From Variovorax sp. OAS795 (GTDB lineage: Bacteria; Pseudomonadota; Gammaproteobacteria; Burkholderiales; Burkholderiaceae_C): a stretch of 64,000 nucleotides of DNA. Where the stretch lies: NCBI RefSeq assembly GCF_040546685.1, contig NZ_JBEPOH010000001.1, positions 1-64,000 of the forward strand. The letters are read 5' to 3'. The notes under the pieces are model-generated. The model had not been told where the DNA came from and ran no database searches. It worked only from the letters and a program-made list of their open reading frames with translations. The position numbers and the translations under genes are program-made. Positions 27,746 to 36,361 of this stretch are shown here, piece by piece (positions within the stretch are counted from its first letter, which is position 1; each line of letters opens with the position of its first letter).

Positions 27746-29359
27746 TCAGGTCTTGTCTTTGAGCAGCCGGCGCAGCACCTTGCCCGCGCCGGTGGTGGGC
27801 AACGCGTCGATGAAGCTCACGGCGCGCGGCACCTTGTAGCTCGCCATGTTGTCGCGCGACCAGGCCATGAGCGTCTCGGCGTCGAGCGTGGCGCCGGGCT
27901 TGCGCACGATGAAGGCCTTGACCACCTCGCCCTTCTCGGGGTCGGGCTGCGCAATGACGGCTGCCTGCGCCACGTCCGGATGCTTGACGAGGATGGTCTC
28001 GACCTGCTCCGGAAACACGCTGTAGCCGGAGACCTTGATCATCTCCTTGATGCGGCCCATGAAGGTGAGATAGCCGTCCGCGTCGAGCTTGCCGATGTCG
28101 CCGGTGTGCACCCAGCCATCGCGCAGCGTGGCGGCCGTCGCCTCGGGCTTGTTCCAGTAGCCCTTGAAGCAGCCCGGGCTGGTCAGCACGATTTCGCCGA
28201 CCTCGCCCGTGGGCACATCGGCCTGGGTCTCGGTATCGACGATGCGGATGGTCACGCCCGGCACCGCAATGCCCTGGGTGCCCCAGCGCGGCGAATGGTG
28301 CGGCGTGTAGGTGTCGCAGGTGTGGGTTTCGCTGAGCCCGTACGCGGCTTCGAACGAGGTGCAGCTGGGCGCATGCGAGCGCCACTGCGCCGCCAGCGAT
28401 TCGGTGAAGGTGATGCCGAAGCTCGTGACCGGATTGCGCCTGAGGCTCGAGAGATCGAAGTTCGCGATGTCGGGCACCTGCATGCACGCCACGTTCATCG
28501 GCGCGATGCTGTACCACCACGTGACCTTGTACTGCGCGATGGCCTGCAGCACGGCCCGCGGGTCGAAGCGGTGCAGCAGCACCGAGGCCGCGCCGCTGAG
28601 CACGGGCACGTTGACGCCCATCAGCATGCCGGCGATGTGATAGAGCGGCGGAATCGACAGCAGCACGTCACTGCTTGCCACGCTGTTGCAGTCGGACGCC
28701 GCACGCGTCTTGAAGAGCGCGTTGCCATAACTCAGCATGGCGCCCTTGGGAAGCCCCGTGGTGCCCGAGGTGTAGGTCATGAGCGCCACGTCGTCCAGGT
28801 CGATGGCCACGGGCTGCGGCACGGCGCCGCTTTGCATCACGGCAAGAAAATCTTCGCAATCCGAAGGCACGACGCGCGCGGCACTGCGCTCGGCCGCCAG
28901 TTCGGCGGGCAGGTCGAGCGTGGGCTGCCCGGGCAGCAGGTCGGCGTAGTGCACCACGAAAACGTGCGCGAGGGCGCTCTCCGGCTGCACCTTGCGCACC
29001 ACCGGCAGCAGCGGCGCGGCGGCGACGATCACGCGCGCAGCGAGGTCGTTGACCTGGTAGCCCAGCTCATGCTCCTTGTTGAGCGGACTGCACGGGCAGA
29101 CGATGGCGCCGATCTTCTGGATGCCGAAATGCGCGACCAGGTACTGCGGGCAATTGTTGAGGAACAGCACCACCGGCTCGCCCTTCCTGACGCCGATGGC
29201 CTGCAGCCGGGCCGCGAACGCATCGCTGGCGCGGTCGAGCTCCGCCCATGTCATCGCATGCCCGTACCAGATGCAGGCGGCGCGGTCGCCGCGCTCTCGC
29301 GCATGGGCGCGTAGGTACTCGTGCAGGGGCTTCAGGGGGCGGTCGGGCAATGTCTCCAT
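27746..29359 (-). CDS. acyl-CoA synthetase (AMP-forming ligase)
   Basis: A 537-residue ANL-superfamily ligase. The P-loop-like motif TYTSGTTGLPKGAML is near residue 190, then AYGLSET (A5) and the C-terminal hinge/A8 region GWVHTGDIGKLDADGYLTFMGRIKE is split here by position: GWVHTGDIG then GRIKEMIKVSGY. The catalytic Lys is in TGAGKVLRRLL near the end. It activates a carboxylic acid to its CoA ester, the substrate of the downstream carboxylase. GAGGAAG precedes the ATG at 29359. It is divergent from a TetR gene that most likely represses it. Confidence 0.92.
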   Translation of the reverse strand: METLPDRPLKPLHEYLRAHARERGDRAACIWYGHAMTWAELDRASDAFAARLQAIGVRKGEPVVLFLNNCPQYLVAHFGIQKIGAIVCPCSPLNKEHELGYQVNDLAARVIVAAAPLLPVVRKVQPESALAHVFVVHYADLLPGQPTLDLPAELAAERSAARVVPSDCEDFLAVMQSGAVPQPVAIDLDDVALMTYTSGTTGLPKGAMLSYGNALFKTRAASDCNSVASSDVLLSIPPLYHIAGMLMGVNVPVLSGAASVLLHRFDPRAVLQAIAQYKVTWWYSIAPMNVACMQVPDIANFDLSSLRRNPVTSFGITFTESLAAQWRSHAPSCTSFEAAYGLSETHTCDTYTPHHSPRWGTQGIAVPGVTIRIVDTETQADVPTGEVGEIVLTSPGCFKGYWNKPEATAATLRDGWVHTGDIGKLDADGYLTFMGRIKEMIKVSGYSVFPEQVETILVKHPDVAQAAVIAQPDPEKGEVVKAFIVRKPGATLDAETLMAWSRDNMASYKVPRAVSFIDALPTTGAGKVLRRLLKDKT

Positions 29360-29375
29360 GGTGTCACTTCCTCAG

Positions 29376-29389
29376 GGTTATCGATAGCC
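29376..29389. promoter_or_regulatory. imperfect palindrome upstream of the ligase gene
   Basis: GGTTATCGATAGCC contains the perfect core TATCGATA and matches on 12 of 14 positions as a dyad. It lies 17 bases upstream of the ligase start in the divergent region shared with the TetR gene, so it is a candidate regulator site. Confidence 0.35.
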
Positions 29390-29440
29390 GCCCGCGCGGG
29401 GCAGCCGCTTGCCAACGAGCGCATGGTGCACCAACAATCC

Positions 29441-29452
29441 TACCCATGGGTA
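29441..29452. promoter_or_regulatory. 12-bp perfect palindrome over the TetR start codon
   Basis: TACCCATGGGTA is a perfect dyad whose centre is the ATG of the TetR gene (29446). TetR-family proteins commonly bind dyads of this length near their own start, and binding here would block both the gene's own transcription and possibly the divergent ligase promoter. Confidence 0.45.
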
Positions 29453-30132
29453 TAACTTCGGCGACACGGCAAAAACCCTCTGGCAAGGGCTCGGCGCAGG
29501 CGCACCTGCCCCAGGGCACGGGCCGCCAGCGCGCGGCCACGCAGGGCACCGACCTGCAGCGCGAGCGCATCCTGGAGGCGGCGGCGCAGCTCTTTGCCGA
29601 GCAGGGCTACGCCAACACCACCATGGCGCAGATCGTGCGCGCGCTGGGCGTGACCAAGCCCTTCGTGTATTACTACTTCCGCGACAAGCAGGAGATCTTC
29701 GAGACGCTCTCCTGGCGACCCACGGTCGACTGCTTCACCGCGCTCGACTTCGCGGCGGGCGATCCGCGCCGCGCAAGCGAGAAGGTGCTCGAAGGCATCG
29801 AACGGCTGATACGCGCCACCATTGCGCACCACCCCTGCGCCTTCTTCGCCTACCGCGAGCCGCAGGTGTACCGGCCCGAATACATCGCCGCGCAGAAGAA
29901 GCTTGCGCACCATTTCTACGACCTGCTCTGCCCGCTGCTCGAAGAAGCGCGCCGCGACGGCGACCTGGATTTCACCGAGACCCGCATCACCGCGCTGGCC
30001 GCCTGCAGCCTGCCGGGCTTTCTCTACAGCTGGTACCGCCCAGGCGGCCGGCTCTCGCCCGAGGAAGTGACGGCCGAGCTCACGAAGCTCGCGAGCCGCG
30101 TGATCGGGCTGCGCACCAAAGAACCGCGTTGA
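29446..30132 (+). CDS. TetR/AcrR family transcriptional regulator
   Basis: A 228-residue regulator. The N-terminal helix-turn-helix (about 42-88) reads ILEAAAQLFAEQGYANTTMA and VRALGVTKPFVYYYFRDKQE, the classic TetR form. A basic, low-complexity leader of about 35 residues precedes it. The C-terminal ligand domain contains HHPCAFFAYREPQVYRPEY. Such regulators in front of acyl-CoA genes often sense the CoA ester. It is divergent from the ligase-carboxylase operon and followed 62 bases later by the binding-protein gene on its own strand. The start at 29446 is the first ATG after the divergent promoter region. Confidence 0.88.
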   Translation: MGITSATRQKPSGKGSAQAHLPQGTGRQRAATQGTDLQRERILEAAAQLFAEQGYANTTMAQIVRALGVTKPFVYYYFRDKQEIFETLSWRPTVDCFTALDFAAGDPRRASEKVLEGIERLIRATIAHHPCAFFAYREPQVYRPEYIAAQKKLAHHFYDLLCPLLEEARRDGDLDFTETRITALAACSLPGFLYSWYRPGGRLSPEEVTAELTKLASRVIGLRTKEPR

Positions 30133-30194
30133 AGCGAAAGGCGCTCGCGCGCCCTCCGCGGAAGTTTCACCCACGACATCGGAGACACACGGAC

Positions 30195-31460
30195 ATGCCG
30201 AATTTCACCCGCGCGCCCCTGGCGCCCATCGCCCTCGCATCGCTGCTGGCCCTATCGGGCGCAGCGCAGGCCCAACAGCCCACCTACAAGATCGCCTACA
30301 TCGATCCGCTCTCGGGCCCGTTCGCCAACGTGGGCGAGCTGATGCTGATGCACACCCAATACGCCATCGAGGAGATCAATGCCAAGGGCGGCGTGCTCGG
30401 CGGCACCAAGCTGCAGCTGCTGCAGTTCGACAGCAAGCTCTCGGCGCAGGAAAGCCAGAGCGCGCTGCAGGCGGCCATCGACCAGGGCGCCAGGGCCATC
30501 GTCACCGGCGGCTCGGGCTCCTCGGTGGTCACGGCGCTCGTGCAGTCGGTGGTGCGCTGGAACCAGCGCAATCCGGGCAAGGAGCTGATCGTGCTGAACC
30601 ATTCGTCGATCGACCCCGAGATGACCGGCAAGACCTGCAGCTTCTGGCACTTCCAGACCGAGGCCAACACCGCGATGAAGATGAAGGCGCTGGCCAACTA
30701 CATCAAGAAGACGCCCGACGTGAAGAAGGTGTACCTGCTGAACCAGGACTATGCGCACGGCAAGCAATGGGCGAGCTACGGCCGCCAGCTCGTTGGCCTG
30801 GCGCGGCCCGACGTGCAGTTCGTCGGCGAGACGCTGCACCCCATCGGCCGCGTGAAGGACTTTTCGCCCTACATCGCGAACATCAAGCAAAGCGGCGCCG
30901 ATTCGGTCATCACCGGCAACTGGGGCCAGGACATGACCCTGCTGCTGAAGGCCGCGGGCGACGCGGGCTACAACCTGCGCTACTTCAATCACAGCGCCGG
31001 CTCGGTGCCCGGCACGGTACTGGCGGTGTCGCAGGCCAAGCTGGGGCAGCTGACCTGGGTCGCCGAATGGCACCCGGGCCAGGCCGGCACGCCGCGGGTC
31101 GATGCGCTCGCCAAGGCCTACAAGGCCAAGACCGGCAAGGACTTTCTCGCGCCGCGCATCGACTTCACGCCGCGCCTGCTGGCCGCCGCCATCGACAAGG
31201 CCGGCAGCATCGACACGGTGAAGGTGGCCCATGCCCTCGAAGACATGAGCTTCGATTCGGTGGTCGGCCCCATCCGCATGCGCGCCGAGGACCACCAGCT
31301 GCTGCTGCCGCAGGTGGTCAACACCATTGCGCCGGTCGATGGCAAGAGCGTCAAGACGGGCTGGGAGGGCACCGACTACGGCTTCCGGACCGACGCGGTC
31401 TATACCGGGAACGAACTGGCCCAGGGCACCGACTGCAAGATGGTCCGGCCCGGCAGCTGA
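30195..31460 (+). CDS. branched-chain amino acid-type ABC transporter substrate-binding protein
   Basis: A 421-residue periplasmic binding protein of the HAAT/LivK type (type I Peripla_BP_6). A signal peptide ends at GAAQAQ; the mature part opens YKIAYIDPLSGPFANVGE and includes AIVTGGSGSSVVTAL and LLNQDYAHGKQWAS. GGAGACA precedes the ATG at 30195. No permease or ATPase genes accompany it in the window, so it must use components encoded elsewhere. Position after the TetR gene, and opposite a ligase-carboxylase pair, suggests it captures the acid or amide that those enzymes process. Confidence 0.9.
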   Translation: MPNFTRAPLAPIALASLLALSGAAQAQQPTYKIAYIDPLSGPFANVGELMLMHTQYAIEEINAKGGVLGGTKLQLLQFDSKLSAQESQSALQAAIDQGARAIVTGGSGSSVVTALVQSVVRWNQRNPGKELIVLNHSSIDPEMTGKTCSFWHFQTEANTAMKMKALANYIKKTPDVKKVYLLNQDYAHGKQWASYGRQLVGLARPDVQFVGETLHPIGRVKDFSPYIANIKQSGADSVITGNWGQDMTLLLKAAGDAGYNLRYFNHSAGSVPGTVLAVSQAKLGQLTWVAEWHPGQAGTPRVDALAKAYKAKTGKDFLAPRIDFTPRLLAAAIDKAGSIDTVKVAHALEDMSFDSVVGPIRMRAEDHQLLLPQVVNTIAPVDGKSVKTGWEGTDYGFRTDAVYTGNELAQGTDCKMVRPGS

Positions 31461-31526
31461 GGCGCGAGCGATCGGGCGCTCCTAAGGGAAACCCCGTCCT
31501 GCCGCGCACCCGCGCGGTCGAGATAC

Positions 31527-31544
31527 TCCGGGGCATACCCCGGA
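31527..31544. other. 7-bp perfect hairpin upstream of the P450 gene
   Basis: TCCGGGG and CCCCGGA flank the loop CATA in the 120-base gap between the binding-protein stop and the P450 start. It is 37 bases upstream of the ATG. It could be an operator or an mRNA element. It has no T-run. A weaker GAGCG/CGCTC stem lies shortly after the binding-protein stop. Confidence 0.4.
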
Positions 31545-31580
31545 TTTCCGCAGCGGGTCACACCAAAGGCGCAAGAACCC

Positions 31581-34500
31581 ATGGCAGGCAAGAACTCGCT
31601 CCATCCGATCCCGCATCCCGCAAAGAAGCCGTTCGTCGGCAACCTGCTGTCGATCGGGTCGGACTCTCCCGTGCTGGACATGTGGAGGATCGCGCAGGAA
31701 CTCGGCGGCATCTACTGGCTCGACATGCCGGGCATGCCGGTGGTCGTGGTGTCGTCGCCCGCGCTGGTCGACGAGCTCTGCGAAGAGGCGCGCTTCGACA
31801 AGAGCACGCGCGGCGCGCTGCGCCGGCTGCGCGCCGCGTCGCACGGGCTCTTCACCTCGGACACGCACGAGGAGACCTGGTCGAAGCCGCACAACATCCT
31901 CCTGGCCAACTTCAGCCAGCGCGCCATGCAGGCCTACCACCCGATGATGCTGGACATCGCGGACCAGCTGGTCACCAAGTGGGAGCGGCTGAACTTCGAC
32001 GAAGAGGTGGACGTGGTGCGCGACATGACGGCGCTTACGCTGGACACCATCGGCCTGTGCGGCTTCGGCTATCGCTTCAATTCGTTCTACCGCGAGGGCT
32101 TCCATCCCTTCGTCGATGCGATGGTGCGCACGCTCGAGACGGTGCAGAACCGCCGCGGCCTGCCGCTCGAAGAGCTGATGCTCAAGAAGGAGCTCGCCCA
32201 GCAGCGCAAGGACATCCGCTACATGCACAAGATGGTGGAAGACATCATCGAGGAGCGCCGTGCGAGCGGGGCCGACATCGCGACCAAGCCCGACCTGCTG
32301 AGCTACATGATCGCGGGCGTCGACAAGAAGAGCGGCGAGAAGCTCAGTGACAAGATGATCCGCGACGAGTGCATCGAGTTCCTCATCGCCGGCCACGAGA
32401 CCACGAGCGGCCTGCTCTCGTTCGCGATCTACTTCCTGCTGAAGAACCCCGGGGCGCTGGCCAAGGCCCAGGCCGAGGTCGACAGCGTGTTCGGCCCCGA
32501 CCCCTCGCAAAAGCCCACCTATGCGCAGGTCAACCGCCTGCAGTACGTGATGCAGGTGCTGAAGGAAGCGTTGCGCCTGTACCCGACCGCGCCCGCGATC
32601 TCGATGCGCGCGAAAGAGGACACGACCATCGGCGGGCAGTACACGATCAAGAAGAACAACATGATCATCATGCATGCGCTGGCGCTGCATCGCGACAAGG
32701 GCATCTGGGGCGAGAACGCCGACCAGTTCGACCCCGACCACTTCAGCCGCGAAGCCGAGCGCGAGCGTCCGGCCAATGCCTTCAAGCCCTTCGGCAACGG
32801 GCAACGCGCCTGCATCGGGCGGCAGTTCGCATTGCAGGAAGCGGTGCTCACGCTGGGCATGATCCTGCAGCGCTTCACCCTGGTCGATCACACGGACTAC
32901 AAGCTCAAGATCAAGGAAGCGCTCACGATCAAGCCGGAGAACTTCAGGATCAAGGCGCTGCTGCGCGACCCGGCCACGCGGCCGCGCGGCAACGGCGAAG
33001 CGGCCGCCACGCCTTCGGCACCCGTCCAGCCCGCTGCACGCAAGCCGCAGGCCGCGCGCCACGGCACCTCGCTGCTGGTGCTGCAGGGCTCCAACCTCGG
33101 CACGGCCGAAGACCTGGCGCGCCAGCTGGCCGAGGCCGGCGAACTGCGCGGCTTCTCGACCCAGGTGGCCTCGCTCGACGACTACGCCGAGCGGCTGCCC
33201 GCGAGCGGCGCCGTCGCCATCGTCTGCGCCTCGTACAACGGCGTGGCGCCCGACAACGCCGCCGAGTTCCATCGCTGGCTCGACAAGGCCGACGATGCGC
33301 TCAACGGCGTGCGCTTCAGCGTCTTCGGCTGCGGCAACACCGACTGGGCCGCCACCTACCAGGCGGTGCCGCGCCGCATCGACGAGCGGCTCGAAGGGCT
33401 CGGCGCCACGCGCGTGCATCCGCGCGGCGAGGGCGATGCGCGCGAGGACATGGACGGCGCCTTCCAGGACTGGAGCGATGCGCTCTGGCCGCAGCTGGTG
33501 ACGGCCTTCGGCATCCAGTCGGGCGCCGACACGCCGACCGAGGCCGAGCCGCTCTACACGCTGGAGGAACTGCCGCCGCCCCAGAAGAACGCGCTGGTCG
33601 ATGCGCTGGGCGCGGTGGCGCTGCGCGTGATCGAGAACCGCGAACTGCAGAAGACCCCCGCCGGATCGGCCGAGGAAGGCCGCTCCACGCGGCATGTCGA
33701 GCTGATGCTGCCCGAGGGCGTGAACTACGTGCCCGGCGACCACCTGAGCGTGGTGCCGCGCAACAGCCCGGCCCAGGTGGAGCGCGCCATGGCGCGCTTC
33801 GGCTTCGACCGTTCCGCGCATGTGCGGCTGCATGCCGCTTCAGGCCGCAAGACGGCGCTGCCGGTCGACCAGGTGATGGCGGTCGACCGCCTGCTCGGCG
33901 ACTACGTCGAGCTGCAGGACGTGGCCACGCGCAAGCAGATCGCCACGCTGGCGGCGCACACCGAGTGCCCGTTCACCAAGCCCAAGCTGGTGGCGCTGTC
34001 GGGCAGCGACGATGCCTCGCAAGCCGCCTACAAGGCCGAGGTGCTGCACAAGCGCAGGTCGCTGCTCGACCTGCTCGAAGAGCACCGGGCCTGCCAGGTG
34101 CCGTTCGCGGTGTTCCTCGAAATGCTCTCGCCGCTGTCGCCGCGCTACTACTCGATCTCGTCGTCGCCGGGCATGACGCCGGGTCGGTGCAGCGTGACCG
34201 TGGGCGTGGTGCGCGCGCCGGCGCTTTCGGGCAATGGCGGCACCTTCGAGGGCGTGTGCTCCAACTACCTCGCGCGCGCGGAAGCCGGCGACACGGTGCA
34301 CGGCGTGATCCGCGAGACCACGGCCGAAGGTTTTCGGCTGCCGGAAGATCCGCTGCGGCCGCTCGTCATGGTCGGCCCCGGTACCGGGCTGGCACCGTTC
34401 CGCGGCTTCCTGCAGGAGCGCGCGGCGCAGGCCGGCCGCGGCGAAGCGCTGGGTGAGGCGATGCTCTTCTTCGGCTGCCGGCACCCGGAGCAGGATTTCA

Positions 34501-34805
34501 TCTACGCCGAGGAGCTCGAGGCCTGGTCCCACCGCGGGCTCATGACGCTGCACACAGCGTTCTCGCGCGCCGGCGAGCGCAAGGTCTATGTGCAGGACCT
34601 GATCCGCGAACAGGGCGCGGCGGTGTGGAAGCTGCTCGAAGCCGGCGCCATCATCTACGTGTGCGGTGACGGTTCGCGCATGGAGCCCGATGTGCGGCGC
34701 ACGCTGGCCGACCTGGCGCGCGAGCACGGCCACGACAGCCAGGCATGGATGGACCAGATGATTGCCGACCAGCGCTACGTGCTGGACGTCTGGGCCGGGG
34801 CATAG
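31581..34805 (+). CDS. self-sufficient cytochrome P450 / NADPH-P450 reductase fusion (CYP102-like)
   Basis: A 1074-residue fusion with the layout of P450 BM3. The P450 domain is at about 1-480, with I-helix AGHETTS (270-276) and haem-ligand Cys411 in FGNGQRACIG. A linker follows, then an FMN flavodoxin domain (LQGSNLGTAED from 501). The FAD/NADPH domain covers the rest, with RYYSISSSP, GVCSNYL and GPGTGLAPFRGFLQER from about 932. Everything needed for electron transfer from NADPH to haem is present. Known relatives hydroxylate fatty acids at subterminal positions; the substrate here is not proven. It lies downstream of the binding-protein gene, and an esterase lies convergent on its far side. 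Confidence 0.95.
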   Translation: MAGKNSLHPIPHPAKKPFVGNLLSIGSDSPVLDMWRIAQELGGIYWLDMPGMPVVVVSSPALVDELCEEARFDKSTRGALRRLRAASHGLFTSDTHEETWSKPHNILLANFSQRAMQAYHPMMLDIADQLVTKWERLNFDEEVDVVRDMTALTLDTIGLCGFGYRFNSFYREGFHPFVDAMVRTLETVQNRRGLPLEELMLKKELAQQRKDIRYMHKMVEDIIEERRASGADIATKPDLLSYMIAGVDKKSGEKLSDKMIRDECIEFLIAGHETTSGLLSFAIYFLLKNPGALAKAQAEVDSVFGPDPSQKPTYAQVNRLQYVMQVLKEALRLYPTAPAISMRAKEDTTIGGQYTIKKNNMIIMHALALHRDKGIWGENADQFDPDHFSREAERERPANAFKPFGNGQRACIGRQFALQEAVLTLGMILQRFTLVDHTDYKLKIKEALTIKPENFRIKALLRDPATRPRGNGEAAATPSAPVQPAARKPQAARHGTSLLVLQGSNLGTAEDLARQLAEAGELRGFSTQVASLDDYAERLPASGAVAIVCASYNGVAPDNAAEFHRWLDKADDALNGVRFSVFGCGNTDWAATYQAVPRRIDERLEGLGATRVHPRGEGDAREDMDGAFQDWSDALWPQLVTAFGIQSGADTPTEAEPLYTLEELPPPQKNALVDALGAVALRVIENRELQKTPAGSAEEGRSTRHVELMLPEGVNYVPGDHLSVVPRNSPAQVERAMARFGFDRSAHVRLHAASGRKTALPVDQVMAVDRLLGDYVELQDVATRKQIATLAAHTECPFTKPKLVALSGSDDASQAAYKAEVLHKRRSLLDLLEEHRACQVPFAVFLEMLSPLSPRYYSISSSPGMTPGRCSVTVGVVRAPALSGNGGTFEGVCSNYLARAEAGDTVHGVIRETTAEGFRLPEDPLRPLVMVGPGTGLAPFRGFLQERAAQAGRGEALGEAMLFFGCRHPEQDFIYAEELEAWSHRGLMTLHTAFSRAGERKVYVQDLIREQGAAVWKLLEAGAIIYVCGDGSRMEPDVRRTLADLAREHGHDSQAWMDQMIADQRYVLDVWAGA

Positions 34806-34824
34806 CCCCGCCTTGCCGCGCGAC

Positions 34825-35598
34825 TCAGGCCTTGCGGCCCGGATCGGGGTAGACCAGCGGCCCGAGGAGGCCGCGGTTGAACGGCTTCCACTCGCCCTCG
34901 GGCTGGGCCAGCCGGTCGGCCAGCGCATACAGCACCGCGGGATGCGCGCCGAGCCCCATGTGGCTGGCCACCACCTCGATGTTTTCAGCCCGCGGGCCCG
35001 GCTTCTCGATGCTGCAGCGCCATGCGACGACGCCGTCCGTGCGGCTGAAGATCGAGGTCGTGGGCACCGGCGGCGTGGGCTGCACGACCTTCATCCGGCG
35101 CGGGTCGTGCGCGCTCTGGCCGCTCACGCCCTCGTACACGCGCCAGGCGTTGGTGGCGCGCGGGCTGCCGGAGAACGGGCTGCCCAGGGTGATGACGTTG
35201 CGCACGAGATCGGGCTGCGCGGACGCCAGCAGGCGCGCATACACGCCGCCCAGGCTCCAGCCGATCACGCTGACCTTCTGCCCGCTTTTCTCGTGCAGGG
35301 ACCTGAGCAGTGCGACCATGCCGTCTTCCACGCCCTCGCGCGGGCCGAGGTTGCGGCCCAGGCCCCAGCCGTGGGCGTCGTAGCCCCGGCTGCACAGGTA
35401 GCGGCGCAGCACCAGCGTGGAGCCGTCGCCCGCCACGAGGCCGGGCAGTACCAGCACCGGGTGTCCGTCGCCGCGCGGCGTGAGTTGCAGCAGCGGCCAC
35501 ATGGCGAGGCCGGCGCCCGTTTCCCAGAGTGCGCGCGCTTCGGCCAGCAGCAGGAGGCGCGACGGCGGTGCGATGTGGTCTCGGGTGGCAGTGGTCAT
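34825..35598 (-). CDS. alpha/beta hydrolase, lipase/esterase-like
   Basis: A 257-residue alpha/beta hydrolase. The nucleophile elbow is GWSLGGVYAR (Ser at the centre). The oxyanion Gly lies in VLVLPGLVAGDG, and the catalytic His is probably in VASHMGLG near the C-terminus. This resembles PGAP1-like or triacylglycerol-lipase-like intracellular esterases in PHA/lipid-storing bacteria. The ATG at 35598 is preferred over 35652 because an AAAGGAAAG stretch precedes it. It is the last gene of the minus-strand lipid-storage block, 86 bases after the TetR gene, and converges with the P450 gene 19 bases away. Confidence 0.85.
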   Translation of the reverse strand: MTTATRDHIAPPSRLLLLAEARALWETGAGLAMWPLLQLTPRGDGHPVLVLPGLVAGDGSTLVLRRYLCSRGYDAHGWGLGRNLGPREGVEDGMVALLRSLHEKSGQKVSVIGWSLGGVYARLLASAQPDLVRNVITLGSPFSGSPRATNAWRVYEGVSGQSAHDPRRMKVVQPTPPVPTTSIFSRTDGVVAWRCSIEKPGPRAENIEVVASHMGLGAHPAVLYALADRLAQPEGEWKPFNRGLLGPLVYPDPGRKA

Positions 35599-35684
35599 GA
35601 GGGCAGCTTTCCTTTGTGGGATTCGTTCTATGGGACGAGCATGGCGAACCAAAGTTTCACCGCTTCGTCGGACAACAGCGATCT

Positions 35685-36320
35685 TTATCCGAGGTATTTG
35701 CCCCGCAGGTAATCAAGATAAGCCCTCGATTCGCTCGAAACATACGGAGAAATGAGGGTCAGGGTGTAGAAAGCGGCCAATCCGGGGTCGGCCTGTGCCA
35801 GCGCATCGCGCCCCGGCACCAGGCGCTCGAACGAAAGCCAGCAGGTGGTGGTGAAGACCATCTGCAGCGCAAGAATGCGCGCCTGCTCGGTGCTGGTCTC
35901 GATGACGCCCGAAGCCACCAGCCCTTCGCACAGCGCCTGGGCCGCCAGCAGGTTCTGTGCGGTGAGCGCCTGCGCGCGCTGGCCGAGCGTGGGGTATTCG
36001 CCGGCCAGGAAGGCCATGTCGCGGTAGATGAACCGGTACTGGTCGATGGCTTCGAAGCGCAGGTGCAGCGCCAGCCAGAGGTCGTCGATGGCGGTGATGG
36101 CACCGGAGGAGCCGTCGAGCACCTCGAGCCGCTGCTCGAAGCGCCGGAACAGCCACTCGACGATCAGTTGCTTGGCCTTGAAGTGGTAGTGCAGGTTGCC
36201 CGGGCTCATGCCGAGCTCGGCCGCGATCTTGTGCGTGGACACTGCCGCAAGGCCTTCCGCGTTGAACAGCGCGAGGCTGGCCTGCAGGATGCGATCGCGC
36301 GTGGTGTTGGAACTGGCCAC
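35685..36320 (-). CDS. TetR family transcriptional regulator
   Basis: A 211-residue TetR-type regulator. The helix-turn-helix is at about 8-55 (DRILQASLALFNAEGLAAVS, then IAAELGMSPGNLHYHFKAKQ). The HYHF variant of the recognition helix end is characteristic of a TetR subgroup near lipid and storage genes. A C-terminal conserved-domain segment has YRFIYRDMAFLAGEYP. It is third in a minus-strand run after two phasin-like genes (41 bases from the PhaF-like gene), so it probably reports on or limits storage-granule genes. The direct repeat at 37523-37549 is one possible target. Confidence 0.87.
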   Translation of the reverse strand: MASSNTTRDRILQASLALFNAEGLAAVSTHKIAAELGMSPGNLHYHFKAKQLIVEWLFRRFEQRLEVLDGSSGAITAIDDLWLALHLRFEAIDQYRFIYRDMAFLAGEYPTLGQRAQALTAQNLLAAQALCEGLVASGVIETSTEQARILALQMVFTTTCWLSFERLVPGRDALAQADPGLAAFYTLTLISPYVSSESRAYLDYLRGKYLG

Positions 36321-36361
36321 AACCGGCTGCTGCGTGCGTCGGTGCTTCGCTGGGCCGGTGC

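Noticed and set aside
24396..27839. A plus-strand open frame of over 1000 codons opposite the carboxylase
   Set aside because: It is rich in His, Arg and Ala with no family motifs and lies wholly opposite a protein with clear carboxylase domains; long antisense frames are expected in GC-rich DNA.
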